A stretch of DNA of 64,000 bases from assembly GCF_025971925.1 (NCBI RefSeq), contig NZ_JAPDHV010000005.1, positions 124,001 to 188,000 on the forward strand, in the 5' to 3' direction. This DNA comes from Chryseobacterium oryctis (GTDB taxonomy: Bacteria > Bacteroidota > Bacteroidia > Flavobacteriales > Weeksellaceae). The position numbers and the translations under genes are program-made. Under the pieces are notes generated by a model. That model searched no databases. It was not told the DNA's origin and was given only the letters and a program-made list of their open reading frames with translations. Of this stretch, positions 1-10,394 are shown piece after piece; the stretch's first letter is position 1, and the number at the start of each line of letters is the position of its first letter.

Positions 1-48
1 CAAGATAATGATGAAGATTAAAGCATATATTTTGAAAGTTTTGTTCAT
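1..48 (-). CDS. N-terminus of a membrane or exported protein (probable DUF4350 gene, cut by window edge)
   Basis: An ATG on the minus strand at 48 opens a frame that runs off the window; only 16 codons are visible. They encode Met-Asn-Lys-Thr followed by a hydrophobic Ile/Leu/Phe stretch, as in a signal peptide or first membrane helix. It starts 15 bases after the stop of the DUF4129 gene. In Bacteroidota a DUF4350 gene usually follows at this place, then a MoxR ATPase and a DUF58 protein. That identity is inferred from gene order alone. Confidence 0.45.
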   Translation of the reverse strand, partial: MNKTFKIYALIFIIIL

Positions 49-63
49 GATAAAAAAGTATAA

Positions 64-858
64 TTACGGTTTAAATGATTGGAATTGATTTCTAAATTTC
101 AGATAACTTTCTTCATCTATACTAAATTCACCATACCAAACATAATCGAAGATATAAGAAAGGTTATAAAATTCGTTTCTCAGATGAGTTGCCTTTAATT
201 CCGCAACATAATCTTTGTTGGTTTTTTCAGGATTCCAGTTGATGATTTTTTTATCGCTTAATTTTTTAAGTACAAACAAAAACTGATAACGAACTGCCGA
301 ACGATAATCTCCCGAACGTTCAAATTGGGAAATACTTTCAGGGAAATTAATTTCGTGTATATTTTCGTGAAGTTCTTCATCATTGATATCGACTTTCTTA
401 TTTCTTTTACCGAAAATAAAATTCCCATTTTTTCCTAATAAAGTTTTAATAATAAAATATAGTAAAAAACCAACTAAAAGAATGGCAAAAAGACGTACAA
501 TAACCCAAGTTGCTTTGGCAGAAGTATCAAAACTTGTTTCACCAAAAATACTTTGCAAAATCTTTGCTATTTTTCTCTGGAACTTTTCCCAGAAAGATTC
601 TCTTGGTTTTGAAGTGGAATAATCAAACTCCTTGTCTTTATATTTTGAGCTAAAATTTTCTTCAAACTTCTTAGGATAGGTTGAATTATCTGTAACAGGA
701 TTTTTAATCAAAACAGAATCTGCACGAAACATATTTCTATAATGTCCCGTACTCAAAGAATCTACATATTCCTCAACCACAGGTTCATCATAATCATCCT
801 GCGCAAATGTAAATTCGAAGGAGAAAAAAATCAGTAAAAAAACAAGGATTTTATTCAT
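64..858 (-). CDS. DUF4129-type membrane protein
   Basis: 264 residues. A signal peptide (hydrophobic about 3-18, ending Phe-Ala-Gln) leads to an acidic exported segment. One membrane helix lies at about 118-138 and is followed by a C-terminal cytoplasmic region. That region, with an 'SIDEESYLKFRNQFQSF' type ending, resembles DUF4129. The start overlaps the stop of the upstream membrane gene by 8 bases, so translation is probably coupled. Families at this locus (SpoIIM-like, RDD, DUF4129, DUF4350, MoxR, DUF58) recur together in Bacteroidota. Their role is unsettled, perhaps envelope assembly or MoxR-dependent maturation. The domain call is from memory of the family. Confidence 0.7.
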   Translation of the reverse strand: MNKILVFLLIFFSFEFTFAQDDYDEPVVEEYVDSLSTGHYRNMFRADSVLIKNPVTDNSTYPKKFEENFSSKYKDKEFDYSTSKPRESFWEKFQRKIAKILQSIFGETSFDTSAKATWVIVRLFAILLVGFLLYFIIKTLLGKNGNFIFGKRNKKVDINDEELHENIHEINFPESISQFERSGDYRSAVRYQFLFVLKKLSDKKIINWNPEKTNKDYVAELKATHLRNEFYNLSYIFDYVWYGEFSIDEESYLKFRNQFQSFKP

Positions 859-1813
859 TGCTTCCGATTGTATCGATTTCCGCTAATTCTACTTCTTGAT
901 GAAGGTCTGTTCTGCTGTCATAATACATCAACCCAATATTTACGTAAAGTACATTGAAAAGTATGAATGACAAAAGCAACGAAACTCCATACATGACAGA
1001 AATGAATATTCCCATACTTCCTGCAAACGGATTTTCTTCAAAACCCGCTGAAGACGGGTTTGTAAGCAAAGAGCCATACAAAAACATCATCGGTATGAAC
1101 GAGAAAATAGTAGTAATTACATAAATCAGTAAAAATATGATTAAAGTTGCTCCCCAATATTTCCAAAAAGGAGATTTTTCTCTTCCGTTAGGATAAGAAA
1201 ACTGCGCTCTCATCGCATAACTTAAACTTTCAAAAAAACCTCTTTTGGTATTGAAATAATCAAACATTAAAAATGTAGTCACATTAAAAATTGTCGGATA
1301 AACAAGCAATATCAACAATAAACCTATAATAATGAGAATCAAAGCATAACAAATCCCTAAAACAATAATCACTAAAGGTGTTACGATAAACATCATTCCC
1401 AAGCAAAGAATCCCGATTCTACCTGCATTATTTTTAAAATCTCCTAAAATATCATCTGGTCTTATTTTATTTTCACCACTGGCAAGCCTTCTCATATAAA
1501 AAACAGGATAGAGATAGTTCACAATCATTAAAATAAAAAACAAGAAGAATGTGATGACTCCAACCGTAATTAACATTCCTAAATTATCTTCAAAATAGCT
1601 TTCAAGATAAGTACTTTGTCCGCTCAGATTTGAGCCGAAAATCTGCATAAAAAGTTCTTTATATCCGAAAACGAATATTGTTACCATTAAAATTAACAGT
1701 AACCCGTTTAGAAGAAGAAAATTTTTGAAATAATTTTTACCATATAATTTGAAAAAAGCAAAAGTGTCACTAATGAAAGTTCCAAAATCTCTTTTTTTAT
1801 AAAACTGCATCAT
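851..1813 (-). CDS. multi-pass membrane protein of the SpoIIM/DUF4129 cluster
   Basis: 320 residues with about six to seven hydrophobic segments (roughly 31-53, 79-105, 132-150, 152-176, 220-245, 270-300) and a charged acidic C-terminus. No catalytic motif is visible. The layout resembles 'glycerophosphoryl diester phosphodiesterase membrane domain' proteins, but I cannot assign a family. Two adjacent Met codons (1813 and 1810) are both possible starts. The start overlaps the end of the SpoIIM-like gene by 14-17 bases and the stop overlaps the next gene by 8, so the genes form a tightly packed operon. Confidence 0.7.
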   Translation of the reverse strand: MMQFYKKRDFGTFISDTFAFFKLYGKNYFKNFLLLNGLLLILMVTIFVFGYKELFMQIFGSNLSGQSTYLESYFEDNLGMLITVGVITFFLFFILMIVNYLYPVFYMRRLASGENKIRPDDILGDFKNNAGRIGILCLGMMFIVTPLVIIVLGICYALILIIIGLLLILLVYPTIFNVTTFLMFDYFNTKRGFFESLSYAMRAQFSYPNGREKSPFWKYWGATLIIFLLIYVITTIFSFIPMMFLYGSLLTNPSSAGFEENPFAGSMGIFISVMYGVSLLLSFILFNVLYVNIGLMYYDSRTDLHQEVELAEIDTIGSNE

Positions 1814-2786
1814 TGATTTGGTTATTTATTTTTTTATTTACGATATATGGATAGACGAAGTAATAAAATCCTATAATTGCCAAGCATCCGAAAATAATAA
1901 TAAGATTCAGGGCTAACGGCATTTTCAAGGCATATCTTGTAACATATCCTTCGATAATTCCGGCACAAATCGTAAATGGAATTGTACTTAAAAATATTTT
2001 AAACGAGTCTCTGAATCCATTTTTAAAAGATTCAAATCTTGAGAAGGTTTTAGGAAATAAAATTGATGCTCCTAAAATTAATCCGCACATCGCTTCCACA
2101 ACCATTGCAAAAATTTCAAAAACACCGTGAAGCCAAATTCCTCTTGCACTTTCTTTCAAAGCTCCATAATCATAAAAAAAATACTGAAAAGAGCCCAACA
2201 TTACACTATTTGAAAGTAATGCATAGAGCGTTCCTACTCCTCCGAAAATTCCGTAAGTATAAAGTTTTGCACCTACACCTATATTATTAAAAATAATCCC
2301 GATTGCACTTCCCCAAGTTGAACCACTTTGATAAACTCCAACAGCATTTCCTTTTTTTATATTTTCAATGGTTTCATTTACGTATGATTCTCCATTAGGA
2401 ATTGTTACTGCTAAAAAATCCTTCTCATAAATCGCAGAAAGTACTCCAATACAAATAAAAAGAGTGAAAAACAAAAATGAATACAACAAATACATTCTAT
2501 ACTGAAAAACCAGCATCGGAACTTCTGTAGAAAAAAAATGGAAAAGTCTATTCTGTTCTAGCCTTTTCGTTTTATATATTTTTTGAAAAATTTGGGCAGA
2601 CAAATGATTTAAGTAAACCGTAGTGTTACTTTTTGGATAATAAGTCTGTGCAAAAGCCAAATCATTGGTAAGGTTGATGTACAATGATGACAGGTCATCT
2701 GGATTTTTTTTTATTTTTCCTTGAATAACCTGCTCTATTCCCAACCATTTTTCTTTATTTTGTTTAATGAAATAAACCTCTCTCAT
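1797..2786 (-). CDS. stage II sporulation protein M-like (DUF95) membrane protein
   Basis: 329 residues from the ATG at 2786. The frame is open further to 2822, but that would run into the divergent RDD gene, and 'MREVYFIKQNKEKW' is the usual N-terminus. A soluble helical N-terminal third is followed by about six membrane segments. Glycine-rich turns (GAVGVY..SGSTWGSAIGIIFNNIG) and a 'HGVFEIFAMVVEAMCGL' helix are typical of the SpoIIM/DUF95 family. Non-sporulating bacteria carry this family beside RDD and MoxR genes. Its role here is unknown, possibly in envelope remodelling. Confidence 0.8.
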   Translation of the reverse strand: MREVYFIKQNKEKWLGIEQVIQGKIKKNPDDLSSLYINLTNDLAFAQTYYPKSNTTVYLNHLSAQIFQKIYKTKRLEQNRLFHFFSTEVPMLVFQYRMYLLYSFLFFTLFICIGVLSAIYEKDFLAVTIPNGESYVNETIENIKKGNAVGVYQSGSTWGSAIGIIFNNIGVGAKLYTYGIFGGVGTLYALLSNSVMLGSFQYFFYDYGALKESARGIWLHGVFEIFAMVVEAMCGLILGASILFPKTFSRFESFKNGFRDSFKIFLSTIPFTICAGIIEGYVTRYALKMPLALNLIIIFGCLAIIGFYYFVYPYIVNKKINNQINDAVL

Positions 2787-2813
2787 AATTGTTAGGCTAA
2801 AGTTATAAAAAAT

Positions 2814-3566
2814 ATGTCTCAAATTGCGATTAATACCTCACAAAATGTAAACATTAATTTCAATATTTCAAGTGTTGGGGAAAGAATGCTTGCATTCATT
2901 ATAGACATGCTTATAAAGATTGCTTATGTAATAATCACTCTTTACTTATTTTTCAAATTTTTCAACCTCAGTTATCTGCTTCACGATCTAGATCCTTGGT
3001 CCCAGACTGCAATTTATATCGCAATTACCTTACCTGTTCATATTTATACTTTAGTTTTGGAAAGCCTCATGGAAGGGCAAACTCCAGGCAAAAAAGTAAT
3101 GAAAATACGAGTAGTAAAAATTGATGGCTATCAAGCAAGTTTCGGAGATTATTTGATTCGCTGGGTTGCCAGACTTGTGGATGTATTTGTTTTGAGTGGA
3201 GTTGTTGGGCTTATTTCTATGATTGTTTCTAAAAATAATCAACGTTTAGGTGATATCGCTTCAGGAACAGCAGTAATTTCTTTAAAAAACAGCATTAATA
3301 TTTCTCATACAATTTTGGAAAACATTCGTGAAGATTACGCACCTTCTTTCCCACAGGTTATTGCATTGAGTGATAATGATATGAGAATCATTAAAGACAA
3401 TTACACCAAGGCTTTAAAAGTCGACGACCGACAAATCATCACCAAACTTTCAGATAAAATTAAAAATATTTTAAAACTGGAAGTTGACCCTACAAAAATG
3501 ACCGAAAGACAATTCATCGGTATCGTTATCAAAGATTACAATTATTATACAGGAAAAGACAATTAA
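2814..3566 (+). CDS. RDD family membrane protein
   Basis: 250 residues. An N-terminal RDD domain (about 18-160) has three hydrophobic helices, a 'GERMLAFIIDMLI' opening and the 'EGQTPGKKVMKIRVVKIDG' loop typical of RDD proteins, then 'QRLGDIASGTAVI'. A soluble C-terminal extension of about 85 residues follows. It is divergent from the SpoIIM-like gene with only 27 bases between the two starts, so both promoters must lie in that gap or inside the opposite gene. RDD proteins are linked to transport or ion homeostasis; the substrate here is unknown. Confidence 0.85.
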   Translation: MSQIAINTSQNVNINFNISSVGERMLAFIIDMLIKIAYVIITLYLFFKFFNLSYLLHDLDPWSQTAIYIAITLPVHIYTLVLESLMEGQTPGKKVMKIRVVKIDGYQASFGDYLIRWVARLVDVFVLSGVVGLISMIVSKNNQRLGDIASGTAVISLKNSINISHTILENIREDYAPSFPQVIALSDNDMRIIKDNYTKALKVDDRQIITKLSDKIKNILKLEVDPTKMTERQFIGIVIKDYNYYTGKDN

Positions 3567-3644
3567 CCCAACAAGATTTCTTGATGTAGGTCAAATCTAC
3601 ACAGATTAGTTTTTTGTAACTTTATTAATACAAAAACATTGTTT

Positions 3645-3935
3645 ATGAGATTTGAAAATAATAAATCAGGAAACGGAGGTGTAATCACTCTTAACAACGA
3701 AGTAAAAGAAATAGGAAGGCTTACCTATACTATTTTCCCTGAAGATAATAAATTTATAATTTCCTTTGTTCTGGTTCATACTGAATTTGAAGGAAAGGGA
3801 ATGGGAAAATTTTTGGTTGAAGAAGCCATCAAATTTGCTCGAGAAAACAATTGGAAAGTATATCCGCATTGTTCTTATGCTCGTTCGGTAATGATGAGAA
3901 TGAATGATGTTGAAGATGTTTTTTTAAAGAATTAA
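3645..3935 (+). CDS. small GNAT-fold N-acetyltransferase (YjdJ-like)
   Basis: 96 residues from the ATG at 3645; a TTG six bases upstream is in frame but less likely. The segment 'EGKGMGKFLVEEAI' is the acetyl-CoA pyrophosphate-binding loop (Q/R-x-x-G-x-G/A). The following 'WKVYPHCSYARSVM' is characteristic of the minimal YjdJ/Gtn-type acetyltransferases. The protein is cytoplasmic with unknown substrate. Its 3' end overlaps the converging glycosyltransferase gene by 12 bases. Confidence 0.85.
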   Translation: MRFENNKSGNGGVITLNNEVKEIGRLTYTIFPEDNKFIISFVLVHTEFEGKGMGKFLVEEAIKFARENNWKVYPHCSYARSVMMRMNDVEDVFLKN

Positions 3936-4895
3936 TACCTCGTTCAACAAAATATCTTCAATATCATCAGGGTAGTTTACCTGAATATGTTTTTCAGAAG
4001 CTACCCAATTTTGAATTTCGTTTACATCCAGAATTTTAGAATTTGGAATTCCCATTTTATTCAACGCACAAGCATTACATTCTTGTTCATACTGATTATG
4101 AATAGGAATCACGAATAATTTTTTATCCATAAAAAGAGCTTCTGCAGGCGTTTCAAAACCAGCACTACATAAAATACCTTCACAATTTTCAAACGATTGT
4201 AAATACTGAATTTCATCGATGGGGAAAATTTCAATATTACCTTCTCTAAACTGAAGTTTAGTATATTTTGAAAACACCTTCCATTCAACAGGTATTTGCT
4301 TTAAAACTTTAATTATATTTTCATCAGAAAAACTCGGAAGATAAACTACATAAAACCCTTTTTTATCCGGACTCAAGTCTCTTATTTTTCTTCTGATAAC
4401 GGGCTTTTTGATTTGTGGATGATAATTTTCGAAATGAAATCCTATCTTTCGTTTACTGGGAACATAATATTTTAAAATCAATTCACCAAAAAAGTCTTTT
4501 TTTTCGGGTTTAGGTGTTTCTTTAAAACTCATTGAAGCCTGATGACTCAGCTCAATCATTGGTAAGTTTTTCAATTTAGAAGCCCAACCTGTCAATGGTT
4601 CATAATCATTAATAATCAAATCATATTTTGACAAGTCTAAATTTTTAATAATTTTAACAGCTTCTAAAAATTTATTTTCGAAAAATGTTTTTCGGTAAGA
4701 TAAACCACCTGTTTTATCATAAAGTAAAGAAATACCTTTAAATTGATAATCGAGCTCAAAAGTAGCCTTTAATTGTGATTGATGTCCACTAATTAAAGTA
4801 TCAACAGAGACGTGTTTTTTAAGAATGGGAACAATTTCCTGAGCTCTGGCAATATGACCATTACCTGTCCCCTGAAATGCATATAAAATTTTCAT
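3924..4895 (-). CDS. MJ1255/MurG-like glycosyltransferase
   Basis: 323 residues with a GT-B type layout. The N-terminal 'MKILYAFQGTGNGHIARA' is the glycine-rich nucleotide-sugar/acceptor loop. A C-terminal domain contains 'GILCSAGFETPAEALFMDKKLFVIPI', the donor-binding signature of UDP-sugar transferases. No signal peptide; it probably acts at the inner face of the membrane. The start overlaps the stop of the LpxH-like phosphoesterase by 4 bases (ATGA), so the two are co-translated. The pairing suggests a lipid or cell-wall glycoconjugate step, but the substrate is not evident. Confidence 0.8.
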   Translation of the reverse strand: MKILYAFQGTGNGHIARAQEIVPILKKHVSVDTLISGHQSQLKATFELDYQFKGISLLYDKTGGLSYRKTFFENKFLEAVKIIKNLDLSKYDLIINDYEPLTGWASKLKNLPMIELSHQASMSFKETPKPEKKDFFGELILKYYVPSKRKIGFHFENYHPQIKKPVIRRKIRDLSPDKKGFYVVYLPSFSDENIIKVLKQIPVEWKVFSKYTKLQFREGNIEIFPIDEIQYLQSFENCEGILCSAGFETPAEALFMDKKLFVIPIHNQYEQECNACALNKMGIPNSKILDVNEIQNWVASEKHIQVNYPDDIEDILLNEVLIL

Positions 4896-5719
4896 TTAGT
4901 AAAGTTAGTTACTATTTTCAAAAGCTCGTAACTATTGATTTCCTGAATTTCTTCTGCATCGTCGTCTTTCAGCAAATGTTTGTGTTCTTCATAATAAAAA
5001 ATTTTCCATTCTTTATCGTTGTATTCCAAAGCAGAAAGATTTTCAATCCAATCTCCGGAATTCATATAAACGCAAGAACCTTTTTTATTGACTACTTCAC
5101 GAATTTGGGGTTGATGAATGTGTCCACAAACTACATAGTCATAATGATTATCAATGGCCAGTTCAGAAGCAGTGAGTTCAAAATCACCAATATATTTTAC
5201 CGCTTTTTTTACGTTGTTCTTAATTTTTTTTGAAAACGAATATTTCTCTCTACCCATTTTCTCCAAAAACCAATTTACAACATTATTGATTACAATTAAT
5301 AAATCGTAACCTTTTCCTCCCAATTTTGCAATCCATTTCGAATGCTGAACTGAGGCATCAAAAACGTCACCGTGAAAAATCCAGGTTTTTTTGTGATTGA
5401 TATCTAGACAAATCTTATTACAGACTTTGAGTTTACCCAATTCGAAATCAGTAAACTTTCGGAACATCTCATCATGATTCCCTGTAATATAATAAACATC
5501 TGTGTTTTTGGTCGCGAACGAAAGAATTTTTCTAATGACCTTCAAATGAGGTTTAGGGAAGTAAGACTTTTTGAATTGCCAGATATCGATAATATCTCCA
5601 TTCAAAACCAAAGTTTTAGGCTGAATAGAATTCAGGTATCTTAATAATTCTTTAGCCTTACATCCATAAGTTCCCAAATGAACATCCGAAATTACAACTA
5701 ACTCAACGTTTCTTTTCAT
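4892..5719 (-). CDS. UDP-2,3-diacylglucosamine diphosphatase-like metallophosphoesterase
   Basis: 275 residues with all calcineurin-type metal motifs in order: SDVHLG (about 11-16), NGDIID (41-46), GNHDEMF (81-87), HGDVFD (116-121) and CGHIHQP (about 199-205). The long insert with 'WFLEKMGREKYSFSKKIKNNVKKAVKYIGDFE' matches the LpxH-related family common in Bacteroidota. The known reaction of LpxH is removal of UMP from UDP-2,3-diacylglucosamine in lipid A synthesis. Whether this paralogue is the cell's LpxH cannot be told. It forms an operon with the overlapping glycosyltransferase gene. Confidence 0.85.
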   Translation of the reverse strand: MKRNVELVVISDVHLGTYGCKAKELLRYLNSIQPKTLVLNGDIIDIWQFKKSYFPKPHLKVIRKILSFATKNTDVYYITGNHDEMFRKFTDFELGKLKVCNKICLDINHKKTWIFHGDVFDASVQHSKWIAKLGGKGYDLLIVINNVVNWFLEKMGREKYSFSKKIKNNVKKAVKYIGDFELTASELAIDNHYDYVVCGHIHQPQIREVVNKKGSCVYMNSGDWIENLSALEYNDKEWKIFYYEEHKHLLKDDDAEEIQEINSYELLKIVTNFTK

Positions 5720-5775
5720 ATTTACTGCAAAGAAACTAATTGAAAGTTAATTGTATATGAATGTTATATTATTTT

Positions 5776-6516
5776 TTATAGAGAGTTCATCATCTCTTCT
5801 GAGATTTCCATATTGTGATATACGTTTTGTACATCATCATCTTCCTCAAAACGCTCAAGCATCTTCATATTAGCTTTGAATTGCTCTTCACTTACTTCTT
5901 TTGTATTATTTGGAATTCTTTGAAGTTCTGCACTTTTTGCTTCAATACCAAGTTCATCTAATTTATGAGACAAAGAACCAAAGTCTTCAAAAGCAGTTGT
6001 AATCATTACTTCTTCATCATCTTTTTCTACATCTTCTGCTCCTCCGTCAATCATTTCCATTTCGAAATCATCCCACTCCATTTTAATTTGAGCTAAATCG
6101 ATGGTGAAAATCCCTTTTCTATCAAAAATGAAAGCTAACTCTCCATTTTTACCAAGATTCCCATCAAACTTATTAAAAACGGCTCTTACATTAGCTACAG
6201 TTCTAGTTGAGTTATTTGTTGTACATTCTACAAAAAATGCAACTCCTCCCTGTCCGTATCCTTCATAAGTAATTTCTTCATAGTTTTCTGCGTCAGCTCC
6301 ACTTGCCTTTTTGATTGCTCTTTCGACATTATCTTTTGGCATATTTGCCCCTTTCGCATTTTGGATACATCTTCTCAATGCAGGATTAGATTCCGGGTCT
6401 GGCCCTCCAGCTTTCACAGCCAATGCAATATCTTTACCTATTTTAGAAAATGTTTTAGCCATTTTATCCCATCTGGCCATTTTAGAAGCTTTTCTATATT
6501 CAAACGCTCTTCCCAT
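5776..6516 (-). CDS. YebC/TACO1-family protein
   Basis: 246 residues, close to the family norm. Its N-terminus 'MGRAFEYRKASKMARWDKMAKTFSK' and the following 'KAGGPDPESNPALRRCIQNAKGANMPKDNVERAIKKA' are diagnostic. The family was named as DNA-binding regulators (PmpR/YebC); more recent work assigns YebC/TACO1 a ribosome-associated role in relieving stalling at proline-rich sequences. The C-terminus is strongly acidic. No other gene shares its transcript clearly; ompA ends upstream and has its own terminator. Confidence 0.95.
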   Translation of the reverse strand: MGRAFEYRKASKMARWDKMAKTFSKIGKDIALAVKAGGPDPESNPALRRCIQNAKGANMPKDNVERAIKKASGADAENYEEITYEGYGQGGVAFFVECTTNNSTRTVANVRAVFNKFDGNLGKNGELAFIFDRKGIFTIDLAQIKMEWDDFEMEMIDGGAEDVEKDDEEVMITTAFEDFGSLSHKLDELGIEAKSAELQRIPNNTKEVSEEQFKANMKMLERFEEDDDVQNVYHNMEISEEMMNSL

Positions 6517-6556
6517 TTTATTTTTAAATTTTCAACAAAATTAATTAAAAGTCAAC

Positions 6557-6590
6557 GAAAAAAAAATACCTCCAAAAAATTGGAGGTATT
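6557..6590 (-). terminator. intrinsic terminator of the OmpA gene
   Basis: A perfect 11-bp stem (AATACCTCCAA at 6565-6575 with TTGGAGGTATT at 6580-6590) and a four-base loop. On the minus strand it is followed by a run of T (complement of the A tract at 6558-6566). It lies 19 bases after the porin stop codon. Confidence 0.9.
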
Positions 6591-6609
6591 TATTATTTAG
6601 AAAAATTAA

Positions 6610-8094
6610 TTATTTTTTCTTTTTAACTACTTTTTTCTTAGCTGGAGCTTTTTTAGTAGCTTTTTTTACTGGAGCATCTTCATAATCTCTTTTCTTGATT
6701 GCGTTCCACTCAGCATCATTTTCGATAGCAGTTACAACTACTTTTCTGTCAACTTGTCTTTCAGCATCAGAAGCTTTTTCAGAAACTGTAGCTTTAGACT
6801 CACCAACACCGATTGATTTAAGAGCGTTAGCATCTACACCTCTTGCATCTAAAGCAGCAACTACAGCAGCAGCTCTTTCTCTAGATAATTTCAAGTTGTA
6901 AGCTTCAGCACCTTTAGCATCAGTTCTACCTTCTAATAGATACTTACCTCCTTCTCTCTTAATAAGATCCGCAGCTTTATCTAATGCTGAAGTAGACTCA
7001 GCCTTAATTGTAGCTTTATTAAAGTCGAAGTAAATACTATTAACTTGCTCTTGAAGTTCTTTCTCTTTAACTTTAGTTGGCTTAGGACATCCGTTATATT
7101 CTGGAAGACCTGGAACAGTAGGACAAGCATCGTCTTTATCTAAGATACCGTCATTATCTGTATCTGGCCAAGGACAACCGTTGTTTTCAGCAGGACCTGC
7201 AACTGTAGGACAAGCATCATCTTTATCGATAACACCATCACCATCTGTATCTGGCCAAGGGCAACCGTTGTTTTCAACTGGACCAGCTACGTCTGGACAT
7301 TGATCGTCTTTATCTGGAACTCCGTCTCCGTCAGTATCAGGACATCCTTGGAATTCTGGTAAACCTGGTGTATCTGGACATAAATCGTCTTTATCTAAGA
7401 TACCATCTTTATCTCTATCTCTGTTTCCGAATCTAAAGTTCAAAGAAGCAGAAGCTTGCCAGAAGTTAGCAACTGTAGATTTATCACCTGGAGTTGAAAC
7501 ATAATCACCTTGGATACCAAGACCAAAGTTTTTAGTTAACCAGAAGTTAGCACCAGCACCAGTAGCAACAGTAAAGAAGTTAGCTTTACCATTTTCGTTA
7601 CCATTTTCTCCATTAGCAACAACTGTACCATTAACATCTGTTCTTGGGAAAGTCATTCCTGTATAGTCGTGTCTTAAATAGTTAGCACCAACTCTTAAAT
7701 ATGGGTCGAACCAAGATTCTTCATTCCATAAAAGACCAGCAGCTTTAACTTGTAAACCAAGACCTGTCATTAAGAAGAATTCTTTCCCCATATCAAATCT
7801 CTTGTTAGCAACATTACCAACAGTCGTTTGCCAATCTACTACAAAACCTTTAGCTACGTTTCTAGCTACTGTAAGTTTAGATAGTGGAGGTGTAATAGAG
7901 AAGTTGTTCGTATTGAACATTGTCTTCGTCAAATTTTTAGCAGAGAACGTATTACTAAAGTTGTTTCTAATAGCTGTATGGTTTTCCGCATGAGCACCAA
8001 CTCCGATTAACCACGGATTGTTGGTAGTCTGAGCGAATACAGTAGAAGCAACAGTAAGTGCCAATGCTGAAATTCCTAATTTTAGATTTTTCAT
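6610..8094 (-). CDS. OmpA family porin with thrombospondin type 3 repeats
   Basis: 494 residues. A signal peptide (1-21, ending VFA before Gln) precedes an N-terminal beta-barrel to about 224. Four to five Ca-binding thrombospondin type 3 repeats lie at about 226-340 (DxDxDGxxDxxDxCP with GCP). A C-terminal OmpA peptidoglycan-binding domain spans about 345-460, with 'IYFDFNKATI' and 'GRTDAKGAEAYN'; Asp392 and Arg407 are the expected diaminopimelate contacts. A Lys/Ala tail (about 476-494) follows the OmpA domain. It is the major outer membrane protein type of Flavobacteriia, tying outer membrane to cell wall. It has its own promoter and terminator. Confidence 0.95.
   Translation of the reverse strand: MKNLKLGISALALTVASTVFAQTTNNPWLIGVGAHAENHTAIRNNFSNTFSAKNLTKTMFNTNNFSITPPLSKLTVARNVAKGFVVDWQTTVGNVANKRFDMGKEFFLMTGLGLQVKAAGLLWNEESWFDPYLRVGANYLRHDYTGMTFPRTDVNGTVVANGENGNENGKANFFTVATGAGANFWLTKNFGLGIQGDYVSTPGDKSTVANFWQASASLNFRFGNRDRDKDGILDKDDLCPDTPGLPEFQGCPDTDGDGVPDKDDQCPDVAGPVENNGCPWPDTDGDGVIDKDDACPTVAGPAENNGCPWPDTDNDGILDKDDACPTVPGLPEYNGCPKPTKVKEKELQEQVNSIYFDFNKATIKAESTSALDKAADLIKREGGKYLLEGRTDAKGAEAYNLKLSRERAAAVVAALDARGVDANALKSIGVGESKATVSEKASDAERQVDRKVVVTAIENDAEWNAIKKRDYEDAPVKKATKKAPAKKKVVKKKK
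7075..7419 (-). repeat. thrombospondin type 3 repeat-coding tandem region of the porin
   Basis: The DNA coding for residues 226-340 is made of about four imperfect units of roughly 75-80 bases. Each encodes DTDGDGVxDKDDxCPxxxGxxExxGCP-type sequence. The two central units are nearly identical at protein level (ENNGCPWPDTDxDG). Such repeats bind calcium and can expand or contract by recombination. Confidence 0.85.
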
Positions 8095-8123
8095 AGAATT
8101 AAATGATTAAATAATTGATAATG

Positions 8124-8155
8124 CAAAATAAATATAATTTTTCTTTATACACAAA
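8124..8155 (-). promoter_or_regulatory. putative porin promoter
   Basis: On the minus strand TTTG (8155-8152) is followed after 20 bases by TTATTTTG (8131-8124), close to the Bacteroidota TAnnTTTG box. It predicts a transcript start about 20 bases upstream of the porin ATG at 8094. Confidence 0.5.
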
Positions 8156-8171
8156 GTTTTTCAGATGATTT

Positions 8172-8630
8172 TTAACTTTTCTTTAATATTCTATCCAAGT
8201 TTCGTTTATTTTCTCTATCTTTTATGCTCTCTCTTTTATCAAAAAGTTTTTTACCTCTTCCTAATGCTATTAAAACTTTAGCTTTACCTCTATCATTGAT
8301 ATATAACTTTAAAGGTATAATAGTATTCCCTGCATCTTTGAGCTTTTTTTCAAACTTGTGCAATTCTTTTTTGTGCAACAGCAATTTCCGTTCCCTTTTT
8401 GTCTTATGATTGTAAAAAGTTCCTAATTTATACTCATCAATCATCATATTAATTATATATAATTCCCCATCAATAAACTGACAGAACGACTCTGCAATTG
8501 AAGCCTTAGAAGAACGCAAAGATTTTATTTCAGTTCCTGTTAAAACCATTCCAGCTTCAATTTCCTCAAGAATTTCATATTCAAATCGAGCTCTTCTATT
8601 TAATATGTTAACTGTTTTTTCGATTTTCAT
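8172..8630 (-). CDS. smpB: SsrA-binding protein SmpB
   Basis: 152 residues from the ATG at 8630. An in-frame ATG at 8675 would add 15 atypical residues. It contains the OB-fold signatures 'NRRARFEYEILEEIEAGMVLTGTEIKSLR' and 'INDRGKAKVLIALGRGKKLFDKRE', and a basic C-terminal tail (IKDRENKRNLDRILKKS) that enters the decoding site. SmpB binds tmRNA and works in trans-translation to rescue stalled ribosomes. It is divergent from the ABC-F gene, itself a ribosome-associated family. No ssrA gene is visible in the window. Confidence 0.96.
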   Translation of the reverse strand: MKIEKTVNILNRRARFEYEILEEIEAGMVLTGTEIKSLRSSKASIAESFCQFIDGELYIINMMIDEYKLGTFYNHKTKRERKLLLHKKELHKFEKKLKDAGNTIIPLKLYINDRGKAKVLIALGRGKKLFDKRESIKDRENKRNLDRILKKS

Positions 8631-8679
8631 AACTCTACTTAAATTCATTAATGAAAAGTACAAAATACCTTTCATTTAA

Positions 8680-10374
<1,695 letters not shown>

Positions 10375-10394
10375 TCTTAAACAAAATTTATTAT

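Noticed and set aside
383..622. 79-aa plus-strand ORF inside the DUF4129 gene
   Set aside because: Antisense to a gene with a clear signal peptide and operon context; composition is that of a shadow frame.
4877..5233. 118-aa plus-strand ORF antisense to the phosphoesterase gene
   Set aside because: The opposite strand encodes all metallophosphoesterase motifs; the Phe/Ile-rich product is typical of antisense to AT-rich coding sequence.
8631..8675. Longer SmpB N-terminus
   Set aside because: The extra 15 residues are atypical and the family starts at the ATG at 8630.
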